Below are positions 43,625-52,637 of a stretch of 64,000 nucleotides of DNA, piece after piece. The stretch comes from Streptomyces syringium (GTDB lineage Bacteria > Actinomycetota > Actinomycetes > Streptomycetales > Streptomycetaceae), in contig NZ_JAGIOH010000001.1 of assembly GCF_017876625.1 (NCBI RefSeq), forward strand, positions 2,790,001-2,854,000, written 5' to 3'. Within the stretch, counting starts at the first letter, position 1. Each line of letters starts with the position of its first letter. Made by a program: the position numbers and the translations under genes. A model generated the notes under the pieces. That model was given only the letters and a program-made list of their open reading frames with translations, was not told where the DNA came from and ran no database searches.

Positions 43625-43698
43625 GCGCCGCTAGCTCAGTTGGTTAGAGCAGCTGACTCTTAATCAGCGGGTCCGGGGTTCGAGTCCCTGGCGGCGCA
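43625..43698 (+). tRNA. tRNA-Lys (CTT), copy 3 of 3
   Basis: Identical to copies 1 and 2. The -10 is TAGAGT (43604-43609). Confidence 0.98.
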
Positions 43699-43706
43699 CA
43701 GACAGT

Positions 43707-43737
43707 CGAAGGCCCTCACCATTAGTGAGGGCCTTCG
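43707..43737 (+). terminator. Hairpin terminator of tRNA-Lys copy 3
   Basis: Stem CGAAGGCCCTCAC with GTGAGGGCCTTCG, 13 bp, loop CATTA. Confidence 0.85.
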
Positions 43738-43988
43738 TCGTGTCCGGGCCGGGCCGCGGGATGCGCCTCACCCCCTTCGACACCTTTCGCACACTCCTTC
43801 GCTTGACGCACCGCTTTGCCCGGTAACCACCTCGTTTCACCCTTGCGATCATGACGCGGGGTCGGAGATCCTGAACCGACAGCAACGACTCGTTCTCGCT
43901 GCGTGAGCAGTGGGTCGGGTGGGGTGCCGGGGGGAGCCGGTGCCCCTGCGCCCGAGCGGCCGGGGGGTCCGCGGGCTCAGGATCTGAC

Positions 43989-44008
43989 ACACGCAGACAG
44001 CTGCGTGT
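43989..44008 (+). promoter_or_regulatory. Leader hairpin just before the cslA ribosome site
   Basis: ACACGCAG-ACAG-CTGCGTGT, an 8-bp perfect stem ending 14 bases before ATG 44023, immediately upstream of the GGGGGGAT ribosome site. It could affect translation initiation. The rest of the 285-bp gap after tRNA-Lys shows no gene. Confidence 0.4.
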
Positions 44009-44022
44009 CGGGGGGATGACTC

Positions 44023-45906
44023 ATGACGTCGACGCCTGCCCATGCCCGGCAGCAGTCCCACGATCCGTCCTCGGCCACGCGCCCGCGCCCGCCCCGTGCG
44101 CCGGTCCCGCGCATCCCGCCGGATCCGCCCCCTCCGGCCGGCACCGCCGGTGCGACCGGGGCAGCCGGATCAGCCCCGCCCGGCGCTGCCCCGCCGCATC
44201 AGCGCAGGCCACGGCCCCGCTTCGACTACGAGCACTACAGCCGGCTGGCCGGCCCGCTGACCCAGCCCCACCCCATCGAGCCCTACCGCGTCCGCTATCG
44301 CAGTCTCCTCGCGGACGAGCCGCACCGGATCCGGGCGGCGCTGCTCCTCGGGGCCGCACCCGTCGTATCGCTGGGGCTGCTGGTGTGGCTGATGCAGCCC
44401 GCGCACTGGACCGAGCGCGACCACGCCACGACCGCCATGCGGTTCCTGGACGCGGTGATGCTCGTCTCCATCGGCCTCATCGAGCTGTTCCGCACCCTGA
44501 ATGTCACGTCGAACGCCCATGCGACGCTCGTCGCCCGCGACCCGGTCCCCGTCGTGCCCGAGACCGGCACCAAGGTCGCCTTCCTGACCTCGTTCGTCCC
44601 CGGCAAGGAGCCGATCGGGATGGTCACCAAAACCCTGGAGGGCGCGATGCGGCTGCGGCACCGCGGCCCGCTCGACGTATGGCTGCTGGACGAGGGCGAC
44701 GACCCCGAGGTCAAGGACGTCTGCCGGCGGCTCGGGGTGCGGCACTTCTCCCGCAAGGGCGTCGAGAAGTGGAACCAGAAGAAGGGCCCGCACCGCGCCA
44801 AGACCAAACACGGGAACTACAACTCCTGGCTGGACGCCCACGGCGACGATTACGACTTCTTTGCCTCTGTCGACACCGACCACGTGCCGCTGCCCAATTT
44901 CCTGGAGCGGATGCTCGGCTATTTCCGCGATCCCGACATCGCCTTCGTCGTCGGTCCCCAGGTCTACGGCAATTACGACGCGGCCGTCACCAAGGCCGCC
45001 GAGAGCCAGCAGTTCCTCTTCCACGCCCTGATCCAGCGGGCCGGCAACCGCTACGGCGCGCCCATGTTCGTCGGCACCAACAACGCCGTGCGGATCAGCG
45101 CGCTCAAGGGCATCGGCGGGCTGTACGACTCGATCACCGAGGACATGGCCACCGGCTTCGAGCTGCACCGGCACCGCAATCCGGCGACCGGGAAGAAGTG
45201 GCGCTCGGTCTACACCCCCGACGTGCTCGCCGTCGGCGAGGGGCCGAACGCGTGGACCGACTTCTTCACCCAGCAGCTGCGCTGGTCCCGGGGCACCTAC
45301 GAGACGATCCTCAAGCAGTTCTGGAAAGGGCCCTTCACCCTCTCCCCCGGGAAATTCCTGAACTACACCCTGATGGTCATCTACTACCCGATGACCGCCA
45401 TCAACTGGATGCTGGGCGCGCTGAGCTGTGCCCTCTTCCTCGGCCTCGGCGCCTCCGGCATCTCCATCAATTCGGAGATCTGGATGATGCTCTACAGCGA
45501 TGCCGCCGCCCTGCAGATCGGGCTGTACATCTGGAACCGCCGGCACAATGTCTCACCGCACGAGCCCGAGGGCTCCGGCGGGCTCGCCGGCATGGTGATG
45601 TCCGCGCTGTCCGCGCCGATCTACGCCCGCTCGCTGATGGACGCCGTGCTGCGCCGCAAGAGCAATTTCGTGGTGACGCCGAAGGGCGACTCGGCCAGTC
45701 CCGACACTCTGTTCGGCACGTTCCGTGTGCACCTGTTCTTCCTGGTGGTATTCGGCGGCTCGCTGGCCGCTTCCTTCTGGTTCGGCCACACGCATGTTGC
45801 GATGACCACCTGGGCTTCGCTCGCCCTCGCGATCACTGTCGCGCCGATCGTCGCCTGGTGGTGGACCCTCCGCCACACCGACCGTGCCGTGGAGGCCCGC
45901 GCATGA
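44023..45906 (+). CDS. cslA: CslA, cellulose-synthase-like glycosyltransferase
   Basis: Polymerises a beta-glucan at hyphal tips, needed for aerial growth and pellet formation. 627 residues: a Pro-rich disordered N-terminus (1-65), spans near 105-125 and 140-165, a GT2 domain with VDTDHVPLPNF (DxD), ITEDMATGF (catalytic Asp) and QQLRWSRG (QxxRW), then about five C-terminal spans. No PilZ domain is evident. The stop overlaps the glxA start (ATGA), so the two are coupled. Named by sequence and gene order (SCO2836 in S. coelicolor, from memory). Confidence 0.95.
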   Translation: MTSTPAHARQQSHDPSSATRPRPPRAPVPRIPPDPPPPAGTAGATGAAGSAPPGAAPPHQRRPRPRFDYEHYSRLAGPLTQPHPIEPYRVRYRSLLADEPHRIRAALLLGAAPVVSLGLLVWLMQPAHWTERDHATTAMRFLDAVMLVSIGLIELFRTLNVTSNAHATLVARDPVPVVPETGTKVAFLTSFVPGKEPIGMVTKTLEGAMRLRHRGPLDVWLLDEGDDPEVKDVCRRLGVRHFSRKGVEKWNQKKGPHRAKTKHGNYNSWLDAHGDDYDFFASVDTDHVPLPNFLERMLGYFRDPDIAFVVGPQVYGNYDAAVTKAAESQQFLFHALIQRAGNRYGAPMFVGTNNAVRISALKGIGGLYDSITEDMATGFELHRHRNPATGKKWRSVYTPDVLAVGEGPNAWTDFFTQQLRWSRGTYETILKQFWKGPFTLSPGKFLNYTLMVIYYPMTAINWMLGALSCALFLGLGASGISINSEIWMMLYSDAAALQIGLYIWNRRHNVSPHEPEGSGGLAGMVMSALSAPIYARSLMDAVLRRKSNFVVTPKGDSASPDTLFGTFRVHLFFLVVFGGSLAASFWFGHTHVAMTTWASLALAITVAPIVAWWWTLRHTDRAVEARA

Positions 45907-47861
45907 GAGCCCGCCCGTTCCGCGTCAGCCGCCGCACCCGCCGCGTAGGCATCGGTGCGGCGGTGGCGGTCGTCCTGGCGGGGATGAACGGCCCCGCCAT
46001 ATGGGGCTACGCCTCCGCCAAGTACCACGACTACAAGATCAACCAACCGGGGTACAAGGCGGCGAACGGTCACTGGAAAGTGGTCGACATGCCCCGGGAA
46101 TACCGGATCAATACGATCCACGCGGCCCTGCTGCACACGGGCAAGGTGCTGCTCGTCGCCGGCTCGGGGAACAACGCCGCCAATTTCGACGCCAAGAGCT
46201 TCCGCTCGGTCCTGTGGGACCCCGAGCACAACACCTACAAGAACATCGACACCCCCAAGGACCTCTTCTGCGCCGGGCACACCCAGCTGCCCGACGGCAA
46301 ACTGCTGGTCGCGGGCGGCACCCAGCGCTACGAGAAGCTGGAGGGGGACGTCACCAAGGCGGGCGGGCTGATGGTCGTCCACAACGAGGACCCCGACAAG
46401 CCCATGACCCTCCCGGCGGGCACCCGCTTCACCGGCGGGAAGAGCGGCAAGACCTTCGAGTCCCACGACCCCCTGCTCGTGCCCCGCGCCAAGAAGACGC
46501 AAGGGGAGGGGGGCAAGGTGACCGTCACCGCCAGCACCGCGCGCGTCTATGTGGAGGCGCTCGGCCAGGGCCCCAAGTACGAGACCGGTCTCACCGACAA
46601 CTACCGCATCGAGGGTCTGAAGGGGAAGGACGCCCAGAACCTCTACGGCATCGCCAACAAGCTCTCCTTCGACAAGAAGGATTTCCAGGGCATCCGGGAT
46701 TCCTTCGAATTCGACCCCATCGCCGAGCGGTACGTCCCGGTCGACCCGATGCGGGAGGCCCGCTGGTATCCGACGCTGACCACCCTTCCCGACGGCAGGG
46801 TCCTGTCCGTCTCCGGGCTGGACGAGATCGGCCAGGTCGTCCCCGGGAAGAACGAGATCTACGACCCGAAGACGAAGAAGTGGAGCTATCTCCCCAAGGA
46901 GCGGTTCTTCCCCACCTACCCCGCCCTTTTCCTCACGGACAAGGGCCGGATCTTCTACACGGGGTCGAACGCGGGCTACGGTCCGGCCGACAAGGGCCGG
47001 GTGCCGGGGCTGTGGGATCTGGAGAGCAACGCGTTCACCGAGGTGCCCGGCATGAGCGACCCGGACACCCTGGAGACCTCGATGTCCGTTCTGCTGCCGC
47101 CCGCCCAGGCCCAGCGGTACATGGTGCTCGGCGGCGGCGGGGTCGGGGAGAACAAGAAATCCACCGCCAGGACGCGCATCGTCGATCTGCACGATCCGAA
47201 GCCGCGCTTCCGGGACGGCCCCGACCTCTACGCCAAGGCCCGCTACCCGAGCAGCGTCATCCTGCCCGACGACACCGTCCTGACGACCAACGGCTCGGGC
47301 GACTACCGCGGCCGCAGCGACTCCAACGTCCTGAAGGCCGAGCTGTACGACCCGAGGACCAACACCAAGCGCGCGGTGGCCGATCCGCTGGTGGGCCGCA
47401 ATTACCACTCCGGCGCGCTGCTGCTGCCCGACGGGCGGGTCATGACCTTCGGCTCCGACTCGCTCTTCGGTGACCGGGCCAATTCCAAACCCGCCACGTT
47501 CCAGCAGCAGATGGACCTCTACACCCCGCCCTACCTCTTCCGCGACTCACGTCCCGCGCTGCGGGACACCGCTCCGCGAACGGTGAAGGCGGGCGAGAAG
47601 ACCACCTACGCGACGGCGCACTCCCAGGCCATCCGCAAGGCGCGGCTGATCCGGCCCGGCTCCTTCACCCACGTCACCAACATCGAGCAGCGCTCGATCG
47701 AACTGGAGCTCACCAAGACGGCGAACGACATCACCGTCACGCTGCCCGAGGACACGTCCCTGATGCCCCCCGGCTGGTACATGCTGCATGTGATCGACGA
47801 CCAGGGGACCCCGTCCGAGGCGGTCTGGATCAAGGTGCCCAGGGTCGGGGACCGGGACTAG
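45903..47861 (+). CDS. glxA: GlxA, mononuclear copper radical oxidase
   Basis: Oxidises the CslA glycan product or a related substrate at the tip. 652 residues; an N-terminal signal-anchor (RVGIGAAVAVVLAGMNG, about 15-31) precedes a Kelch propeller and C-terminal Ig-like domain. Cofactor residues: Cys123 (LFCAGH) for the Tyr-Cys crosslink, Trp288-Tyr289 in REARWYPTL, and the copper-ligand region GRNYHSGALLLPDGRVMTFGSD. The carboxy-terminal His region is THVTNIEQRS. Loss of glxA mimics loss of cslA in S. lividans (established knowledge). Confidence 0.95.
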   Translation: MRARPFRVSRRTRRVGIGAAVAVVLAGMNGPAIWGYASAKYHDYKINQPGYKAANGHWKVVDMPREYRINTIHAALLHTGKVLLVAGSGNNAANFDAKSFRSVLWDPEHNTYKNIDTPKDLFCAGHTQLPDGKLLVAGGTQRYEKLEGDVTKAGGLMVVHNEDPDKPMTLPAGTRFTGGKSGKTFESHDPLLVPRAKKTQGEGGKVTVTASTARVYVEALGQGPKYETGLTDNYRIEGLKGKDAQNLYGIANKLSFDKKDFQGIRDSFEFDPIAERYVPVDPMREARWYPTLTTLPDGRVLSVSGLDEIGQVVPGKNEIYDPKTKKWSYLPKERFFPTYPALFLTDKGRIFYTGSNAGYGPADKGRVPGLWDLESNAFTEVPGMSDPDTLETSMSVLLPPAQAQRYMVLGGGGVGENKKSTARTRIVDLHDPKPRFRDGPDLYAKARYPSSVILPDDTVLTTNGSGDYRGRSDSNVLKAELYDPRTNTKRAVADPLVGRNYHSGALLLPDGRVMTFGSDSLFGDRANSKPATFQQQMDLYTPPYLFRDSRPALRDTAPRTVKAGEKTTYATAHSQAIRKARLIRPGSFTHVTNIEQRSIELELTKTANDITVTLPEDTSLMPPGWYMLHVIDDQGTPSEAVWIKVPRVGDRD

Positions 47862-48069
47862 CCTGTCGGGCGGTTCTTCGGCCCCCGGGCCGTCTTGCCG
47901 CCTGCGGCGGCGAGCGCCCACCGGCGCGTCCTCAAGCTCCCCCAGCTACCGCTGGGAGGTGCCCCCAGCGGGCTGGTGGTGGCCGGGCTCAGCCGAAACA
48001 AGCCCGTCCGGTGCTCGAGGACACCGCCGCGCAGCGGTGGTGCGGACGGCATCCACAGAACAGGCCGCG
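47862..48069. repeat. Dispersed composite repeat, copy 6
   Basis: Contains CCTGTCGGGCGGTTCTTCGG, CCGCCTGCGGCGGCGAGCGC, the reverse second-type arm GTCCTCAAGCTCCCCCAGCT with CCGCTGGGAGGTGCCCCCAG, and the forward core CCGTCCGGTGCTCGAGGAC (48004-48022) with its ACCGCCGCGCAGCGGTGGTG tail. It occupies the whole gap between the convergent glxA and GH6 genes. Confidence 0.82.
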
Positions 48070-49116
48070 TCAGCCGGCGTTGCGGGCGAGCTCCAGGGCG
48101 TAGGTCTCCCACCACTGGCCCGCGTCCGGGCCGCCCTTGCAGGCGCCGTCGGACTCCCCCGGCCGCTTGACCCAGAGGTAGGCGTCCGTCAGCGGGTCCC
48201 CGGTCCGGGTGGTCGGGGGGTCGCCGAGGGCCCGGCCGGAGGGGTTGCACCAGGCCTTCTCGTGGTCGCCGCCGTTCAGCGGGCCGTTGCCGTTGCGGCT
48301 GGTGTCGATGACGAAGTGCTTGCCGCCGACGAGGGCGGAGAGCCTGCGGCCGTAGTCCTTGTTGGCCTGCGTGGTCTGGAAGTTGGAGACGTTGAGCGCG
48401 AATCCGTCGGCCTTGGCGATCCCGGCCCGGCGCAGCGGCTCCGCCATCCGCCCGGCGGGCGTGACCCAGCTGGGGTTGCCCGCGTCGAGATAGACCTTGG
48501 TGCGCGGCAGCGCCTTGAGCTTGCCGACGGCTTCGTTGAGCAGCGCGAACCGCTCCTCGTGGAACTCGCGCGGCGTGCAGCCGTCCTCGATGTGCGGCAG
48601 TGCGTCCGGCTCCAGGATCACGGTCGCGCTGCGGTCACCGATGCCCTTGGCCGCCTGGTCCAGCCACTGGCGGTAGGCGTCGCCGTCGGCGGCGCCGCCC
48701 TGGGAGTACTGGCCGCAGTCGCGGTGCGGGATGTTGTAGAGCACCAGCAGGGCGTCCCGGTCGGCCTTGGCGGCGGCCTGGGTGAAGCCGCGCGTCTGGC
48801 CCTCCGGGTCGTCCACGCCGATCCACTCCGCGACCGGCTGCGCGGCGATCTTCCCGAGCAGCTCGGCCTCCCGTGCCTTGCCGTCGCGGCGCAGCCGGTC
48901 GGCCCGCTGGGCGGCGGTGGCCTGCGGATTGACCCAGAACGGGGCCTGCGCCTTGGGCTGCTGGGTGGGCGGCCGTGAGGACTCGCGCTCCTTGGGAACG
49001 GCGGTGTCCGAGGACGAGAAGCACCCGGAGAGCAACAGCAGTGCCCCCACCGCGGCTGCCGCCCTCGCCGGGCCCGTGCGGCCCCTGCGTGTGTGGCCGG
49101 TGTAGCTGCCGTACAT
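48070..49116 (-). CDS. GH6 endoglucanase-like lipoprotein (CslZ-like)
   Basis: 348 residues. Lipoprotein signal peptide with lipobox LLSGC, then a Ser/Pro linker and a family 6 glycoside hydrolase fold: WIGVDDPEG-type start, RDCGQYSQGG, VILEPDAL (catalytic Asp), VYLDAGNPSW and CNPSGRALG. ATG 49116 is set by AGGGGGAG 7 bases upstream. It is expected to trim the CslA glycan during export (cslZ role, from memory). Position beside cslA-glxA fits. Confidence 0.9.
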   Translation of the reverse strand: MYGSYTGHTRRGRTGPARAAAAVGALLLLSGCFSSSDTAVPKERESSRPPTQQPKAQAPFWVNPQATAAQRADRLRRDGKAREAELLGKIAAQPVAEWIGVDDPEGQTRGFTQAAAKADRDALLVLYNIPHRDCGQYSQGGAADGDAYRQWLDQAAKGIGDRSATVILEPDALPHIEDGCTPREFHEERFALLNEAVGKLKALPRTKVYLDAGNPSWVTPAGRMAEPLRRAGIAKADGFALNVSNFQTTQANKDYGRRLSALVGGKHFVIDTSRNGNGPLNGGDHEKAWCNPSGRALGDPPTTRTGDPLTDAYLWVKRPGESDGACKGGPDAGQWWETYALELARNAG

Positions 49117-49291
49117 CCACTCCCCCTTGGCTGTACTGCCTGGGGGTGCCCCCAGACCCGCGCGGGACATGACCGGTCGTCTCAATGCTGACACAGACGT
49201 GTCCTCCACAGTGGGTGCTCAGGGTATGACTTGGCGTCATATCGCCCTGTTGGACCAGGGACCGCGGTCGCGGCCTGCCGGAATCGGGGGT

Positions 49292-49954
49292 TCATACCCG
49301 GCCCGCGCCGGTCAGGTAGGCGGAGACGACGACGTTGGCGGAGTAGGAGTGCCGGACGCGGTCGTAGTCACCGCCGCAGGTGATCAGTCGCAGCTCGGCC
49401 CGGTCCGGCTCGCGGGGCCCGTAGACCTTCCGGGCGTCGAAGCGGTCCTTGGTGTAGACGGAGACGTCCTCGACGGTGAACTCGGCGCTCGTGCCGTCGA
49501 CCCGGGCCACGGTGATCGTCTCCCCCGGTTTCAGTTCGCTGAGGTCGTAGAAGACGGCGCGGGCGCGGGGGGTGTCGAGGTGGCCGACGAGGACGGCGGC
49601 GCCGGCGCTGCCGGGCTGCGGGCCGCCGCGGTACCAGCCGACGGCGTTGGACCGCGAGTAGGGCGGCGGTTCCACCGCCCCCGTCGGGTTGAGGCCGCGC
49701 TCCTCGATCGGGGCCCAGACGCCCGTCGCCCTGATGGACAGCCCCCGGGGCCGGGAAGCGGGCAGCGGTTCACGGGCCGGGGGCAGCGAGCGCCCCATCG
49801 GGCGGCCCGCCGCGGCGACGTCGCCGGTGGTGGGCGTGGCGGGGCCGTGCCCCTCGGTGATCTCCCGCCCCCACAGCCACAGGGCCAGCAGTAGTGCCGC
49901 CCAGGTCACTCCGGTCAGCAGGCGGCCGGTGCCACTGGCACGCGGTTCGGACAT
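49292..49954 (-). CDS. Class F sortase
   Basis: 220 residues with an N-terminal membrane anchor (LLTGVTWAALLLALWLWG) and the sortase barrel: catalytic His in VLVGHLDTP, Cys in RLITCGGDYDRVRHSY, followed by the Arg. It has the short form seen in actinobacterial class F. It is one gene away from a secreted membrane-tailed protein and near an LAxTG protein, both possible substrates. Physiological role of class F enzymes is poorly known. Confidence 0.92.
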   Translation of the reverse strand: MSEPRASGTGRLLTGVTWAALLLALWLWGREITEGHGPATPTTGDVAAAGRPMGRSLPPAREPLPASRPRGLSIRATGVWAPIEERGLNPTGAVEPPPYSRSNAVGWYRGGPQPGSAGAAVLVGHLDTPRARAVFYDLSELKPGETITVARVDGTSAEFTVEDVSVYTKDRFDARKVYGPREPDRAELRLITCGGDYDRVRHSYSANVVVSAYLTGAGRV

Positions 49955-49974
49955 CGGCTCGGGCCCGCGTTCCG

Positions 49975-50631
49975 TCAGTGCCGCGATTCGTCGGTGTCGC
50001 GGCGCTGCGCGGCCTCGTTGCGGCGGCGGTACCAGATCACTCCGGCGGCGATCAGCGCGGTGCTGCCCGCGAGGACGAGCCCCGGCGTGCCGGGTGCCTC
50101 GGCGGTGGCCATCGACGTGCCGCCGCCGCCCGCGGGCACGGGCGCGACGGGCAGCTCGGAGGAGGGGGAGTCGGGCAGGGTGTGGTCACCGGGCGGCTGC
50201 CCGCCTTCGGGCCGGTCGTGGGTCTCGGCACCGACGCGGTCGTCCTGCCGGTCGCGGGCGCCCTCCGGCTCCTCGCCCTCCTTGACGATGGTCAGCCGGC
50301 CCGCGGCCGTCGCGTCGTAGCCCTCGCAGTTGACCTTCACGGGGTAGACGCCGGGGGCGACGGTCGAACGGACGGTCGCCTCGGCGAACAGCCCGGCCGA
50401 GTCCTTCGCCAGCACGGCGTCGGAGACGAAGGCCTCGGAGCTGGCGGTCGCCCGGTTGTTGCCGCAGCCGGAGACGCGCAGTTGTACTTCGCCGCCGGGG
50501 TGGCTGGTGACGGGGGTGAGTTCGACGGTCCCCGACATGGTGGCGGGGTCGTCGGCGGCGTACGCGGGGGCAGCGCAGACGACGGCCGCCGCCACGAGGG
50601 CGCCACAGAATGTGAAGCGGGCAGAGTCCAT
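49975..50631 (-). CDS. Secreted protein with C-terminal membrane anchor
   Basis: 218 residues from ATG 50631 (AGGAGG upstream). Signal peptide 1-26 (FCGALVAAAVVCAAPAYA), a beta-sandwich-like region with two Cys (VSGCGNN, VNCEGYD), a Pro/Asp-rich stalk, and a C-terminal span plus Arg tail (LVLAGSTALIAAGVIWYRRR). It looks like a wall-anchored protein, but no LPxTG or LAxTG motif is visible before the span, so it may stay membrane-bound. It is 20 bp upstream of the sortase gene and probably co-transcribed. Confidence 0.82.
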   Translation of the reverse strand: MDSARFTFCGALVAAAVVCAAPAYAADDPATMSGTVELTPVTSHPGGEVQLRVSGCGNNRATASSEAFVSDAVLAKDSAGLFAEATVRSTVAPGVYPVKVNCEGYDATAAGRLTIVKEGEEPEGARDRQDDRVGAETHDRPEGGQPPGDHTLPDSPSSELPVAPVPAGGGGTSMATAEAPGTPGLVLAGSTALIAAGVIWYRRRNEAAQRRDTDESRH

Positions 50632-50758
50632 GGGGAAACCTCCTGGGTACGTCAGAAGGTTCACCCGCCGGTCTTCGGCGTCGCATCCGCTCCGTAGCCG
50701 TATTGCGCCATCCGGTGCCCAAAGGCCCCCGATCGGCTCGGAGCGAATCGGATCGCTT

Positions 50759-50776
50759 CAGGCCGGTTGAGGCCTG
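50759..50776 (-). terminator. Short hairpin after the HAD hydrolase
   Basis: CAGGCC-GGTTGA-GGCCTG, a 6-bp stem directly next to the stop codon of the HAD gene (50778). Confidence 0.4.
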
Positions 50777-50777
50777 G

Positions 50778-51557
50778 TCAGATCAGTTCGACGAGGTCGG
50801 CGATCGAGTCGACGACGCGGGAGGGGCGGAAGGGGTGCAGCTCGATCTCCTCGGAGCGGGTGAGCCCGGTCAGCACGAGGAAGGTCTCCATGCCGGCCTC
50901 CAGCCCGGCCAGCACATCGGTGTCCATCCGGTCGCCGATCATGGCGCTGGTCTCGGAGTGCGCGCCGATCGCGTTGAGCCCGGCCCGCATCATCAGCGGG
51001 TTCGGCTTGCCGACGAAGTACGGCTCGCGGCCGGTCGCCTTGGTGATCAGGGCGGCGACGGAGCCGGTGGCGGGCAGGGCGCCCTCGGCGGAGGGGCCGG
51101 TCTCGTCGGGGTTGGTGGCGATGAAGCGGGCGCCCGCGTTGATCAGCCGGATGGCCTTGGTGAGCGCCTCGAAGCTGTAGGTACGGGTCTCGCCCAGGAC
51201 CACGTAGTCGGGGTCGTGGTCGGTGAGGACGTAGCCGATGTCGTGCAGGGCGGTGGTGAGTCCGGCCTCGCCGATGACGTAGGCGGTGCCGCCGGGCCGC
51301 TGGTCGTCCAGGAACTGGGCGGTGGCCAGCGCGGAGGTCCAGATGTTGTCGACGGGGACGTCGAGCCCGATGCGGGCCAGCCGGGCGTGCAGGTCACGGG
51401 GGGTGTAGATGGAGTTGTTGGTCAGTACGAGAAAGGGCTTGCCGGACTCGCGGAGCCGCTTGATGAAGGTGTCCGCGCCGGGCACCGGGATGCCCTCGTG
51501 CATCAGGACACCGTCCATGTCGGTCAGCCAGGACTCGATGGGCTTGCGCTCTGCCAC
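50778..51557 (-). CDS. HAD-IIA family phosphatase, NagD-like
   Basis: 259 residues. DxD motif in WLTDMDGVLMHEG (nucleophile Asp13), motif II Ser/Thr-Asn in LVLTNNS, motif III Lys in FVGKPNPLMM, and motif IV in MIGDRMDTDVLAG, all intact. The C2 cap of the NagD/4-nitrophenylphosphatase type lies between. GTG 51557 has AGGAG upstream. It dephosphorylates nucleotides or sugar phosphates; the exact substrate is unknown. Confidence 0.92.
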   Translation of the reverse strand: MAERKPIESWLTDMDGVLMHEGIPVPGADTFIKRLRESGKPFLVLTNNSIYTPRDLHARLARIGLDVPVDNIWTSALATAQFLDDQRPGGTAYVIGEAGLTTALHDIGYVLTDHDPDYVVLGETRTYSFEALTKAIRLINAGARFIATNPDETGPSAEGALPATGSVAALITKATGREPYFVGKPNPLMMRAGLNAIGAHSETSAMIGDRMDTDVLAGLEAGMETFLVLTGLTRSEEIELHPFRPSRVVDSIADLVELI

Positions 51558-51689
51558 AGTGGGACTCCTGCCGTAAACGCCCCTCGCCGGGGCTGGGTAC
51601 GCCAGAGCGGCACCTCTTGTGCGCCGCCCTGACCCCTCCAGCCTAATCAGCTCCCGGCCGTGACCTCCCGGTCGGCGGCGCGGGAGGGG

Positions 51690-52517
51690 TCAGCGGCCCG
51701 ACCGCCGCGCCCCGAACATCAGCGCCGCCCCGCCGAGCAGCAGCGCGAGGCCCGCTGCCCCGATCCCGAAGAGGTGGTGCGGGGAGCCCGTGTCGGCGAG
51801 CGCGGGCGGGCTCGCGTCGACGTCACGGGGCGTGCGGTCACCGGGGTCGCCGGGGTCCATCGCGTCCCCGGGGTGTCCGCCGGTCCCCCGCCCGGTCTCC
51901 TCGGCGGGTTCGGGCGCGCCCTCCTCGATGGCGAAGGTGTAGTCGTCGGACTCCCCCACCCACTCGCCGTCGTTCCCCCGGCGCTGCACGGCGGTCACAT
52001 TGGCCGTGACCGGGCCCTCGGCGGCACCGGCCGCGAAGGACAGCCGCAGATCGACGGTGACCGAGCGGCGGGCGGGGACGGCGAAGCCGGGGAAGTCCGG
52101 CGAGGAGCCGTCGAAGACACCGACGTTCTCGGCCTCGTCGGTCCGCTCGAACCGCACGGGCCGCCAGCGCTCGGCACCCCGGTCGTAGAAATCGAGGCGG
52201 ATGTCGCCGGGCCGCAGCGCGCGGCCCCGGTCGGCGAGGACCGCGACCGGGTGCACGGCCTGGCAGTCGGCGCCCGTGTCGTTGCGCAGCTCCAGCCGCC
52301 AGCCGTGCGGGGCGCCGCCGCGCCCGTACACCTCGGGGCCGCCGCTCAGCCGCGAGCTGATCGGGAAGGCGGCGCTGCCGGGGTCGCCGCAGGGCGGCTG
52401 CTCGGCGGCGAACCGCGCGGCGGCCCGCACGGTGGCCGCCGGTGCCGCCGGTGCCGTCGCCGGGACGAGCGCGAGCGCGGCGGCGCCGACTGCGACGAGG
52501 GCACGGGGCAGGGGCAT
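51690..52517 (-). CDS. LAxTG-type cell-wall-anchored surface protein
   Basis: 275 residues from ATG 52517. Signal peptide 1-27 (ALVAVGAAALALVPATAPA), a beta-rich domain of about 170 residues (LELRNDTGADCQAVHPVAVLADRG, then VTVDLRLSFAAGAAEGPVTANVTAVQRRG), an acidic Pro/Asp stalk, and a sorting signal: LADTG, a hydrophobic span (LFGIGAAGLALLLGGAALMFG) and Arg tail. LAxTG is the class E sortase motif used by chaplins. Possible partner of a wall sortase elsewhere; the nearby sortase is class F. Confidence 0.83.
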   Translation of the reverse strand: MPLPRALVAVGAAALALVPATAPAAPAATVRAAARFAAEQPPCGDPGSAAFPISSRLSGGPEVYGRGGAPHGWRLELRNDTGADCQAVHPVAVLADRGRALRPGDIRLDFYDRGAERWRPVRFERTDEAENVGVFDGSSPDFPGFAVPARRSVTVDLRLSFAAGAAEGPVTANVTAVQRRGNDGEWVGESDDYTFAIEEGAPEPAEETGRGTGGHPGDAMDPGDPGDRTPRDVDASPPALADTGSPHHLFGIGAAGLALLLGGAALMFGARRSGR

Positions 52518-52637
52518 CGCGGGGCCTTTGCGGTGGGAGTGCGGGTGGGGTGCGGGTGGGGTCCAGGTCCTCTGGAACATCCCACCGCCCGCGCGCACGA
52601 GCCCGGCGCGGCGCGGCCCCGTGCGGCCGACTGGCCG

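Noticed and set aside
44016..47861. A long plus-strand frame spanning cslA in the frame of glxA
   Set aside because: The upstream part is the wrong frame of cslA, which has intact GT2 motifs; only the glxA part from 45903 is real.
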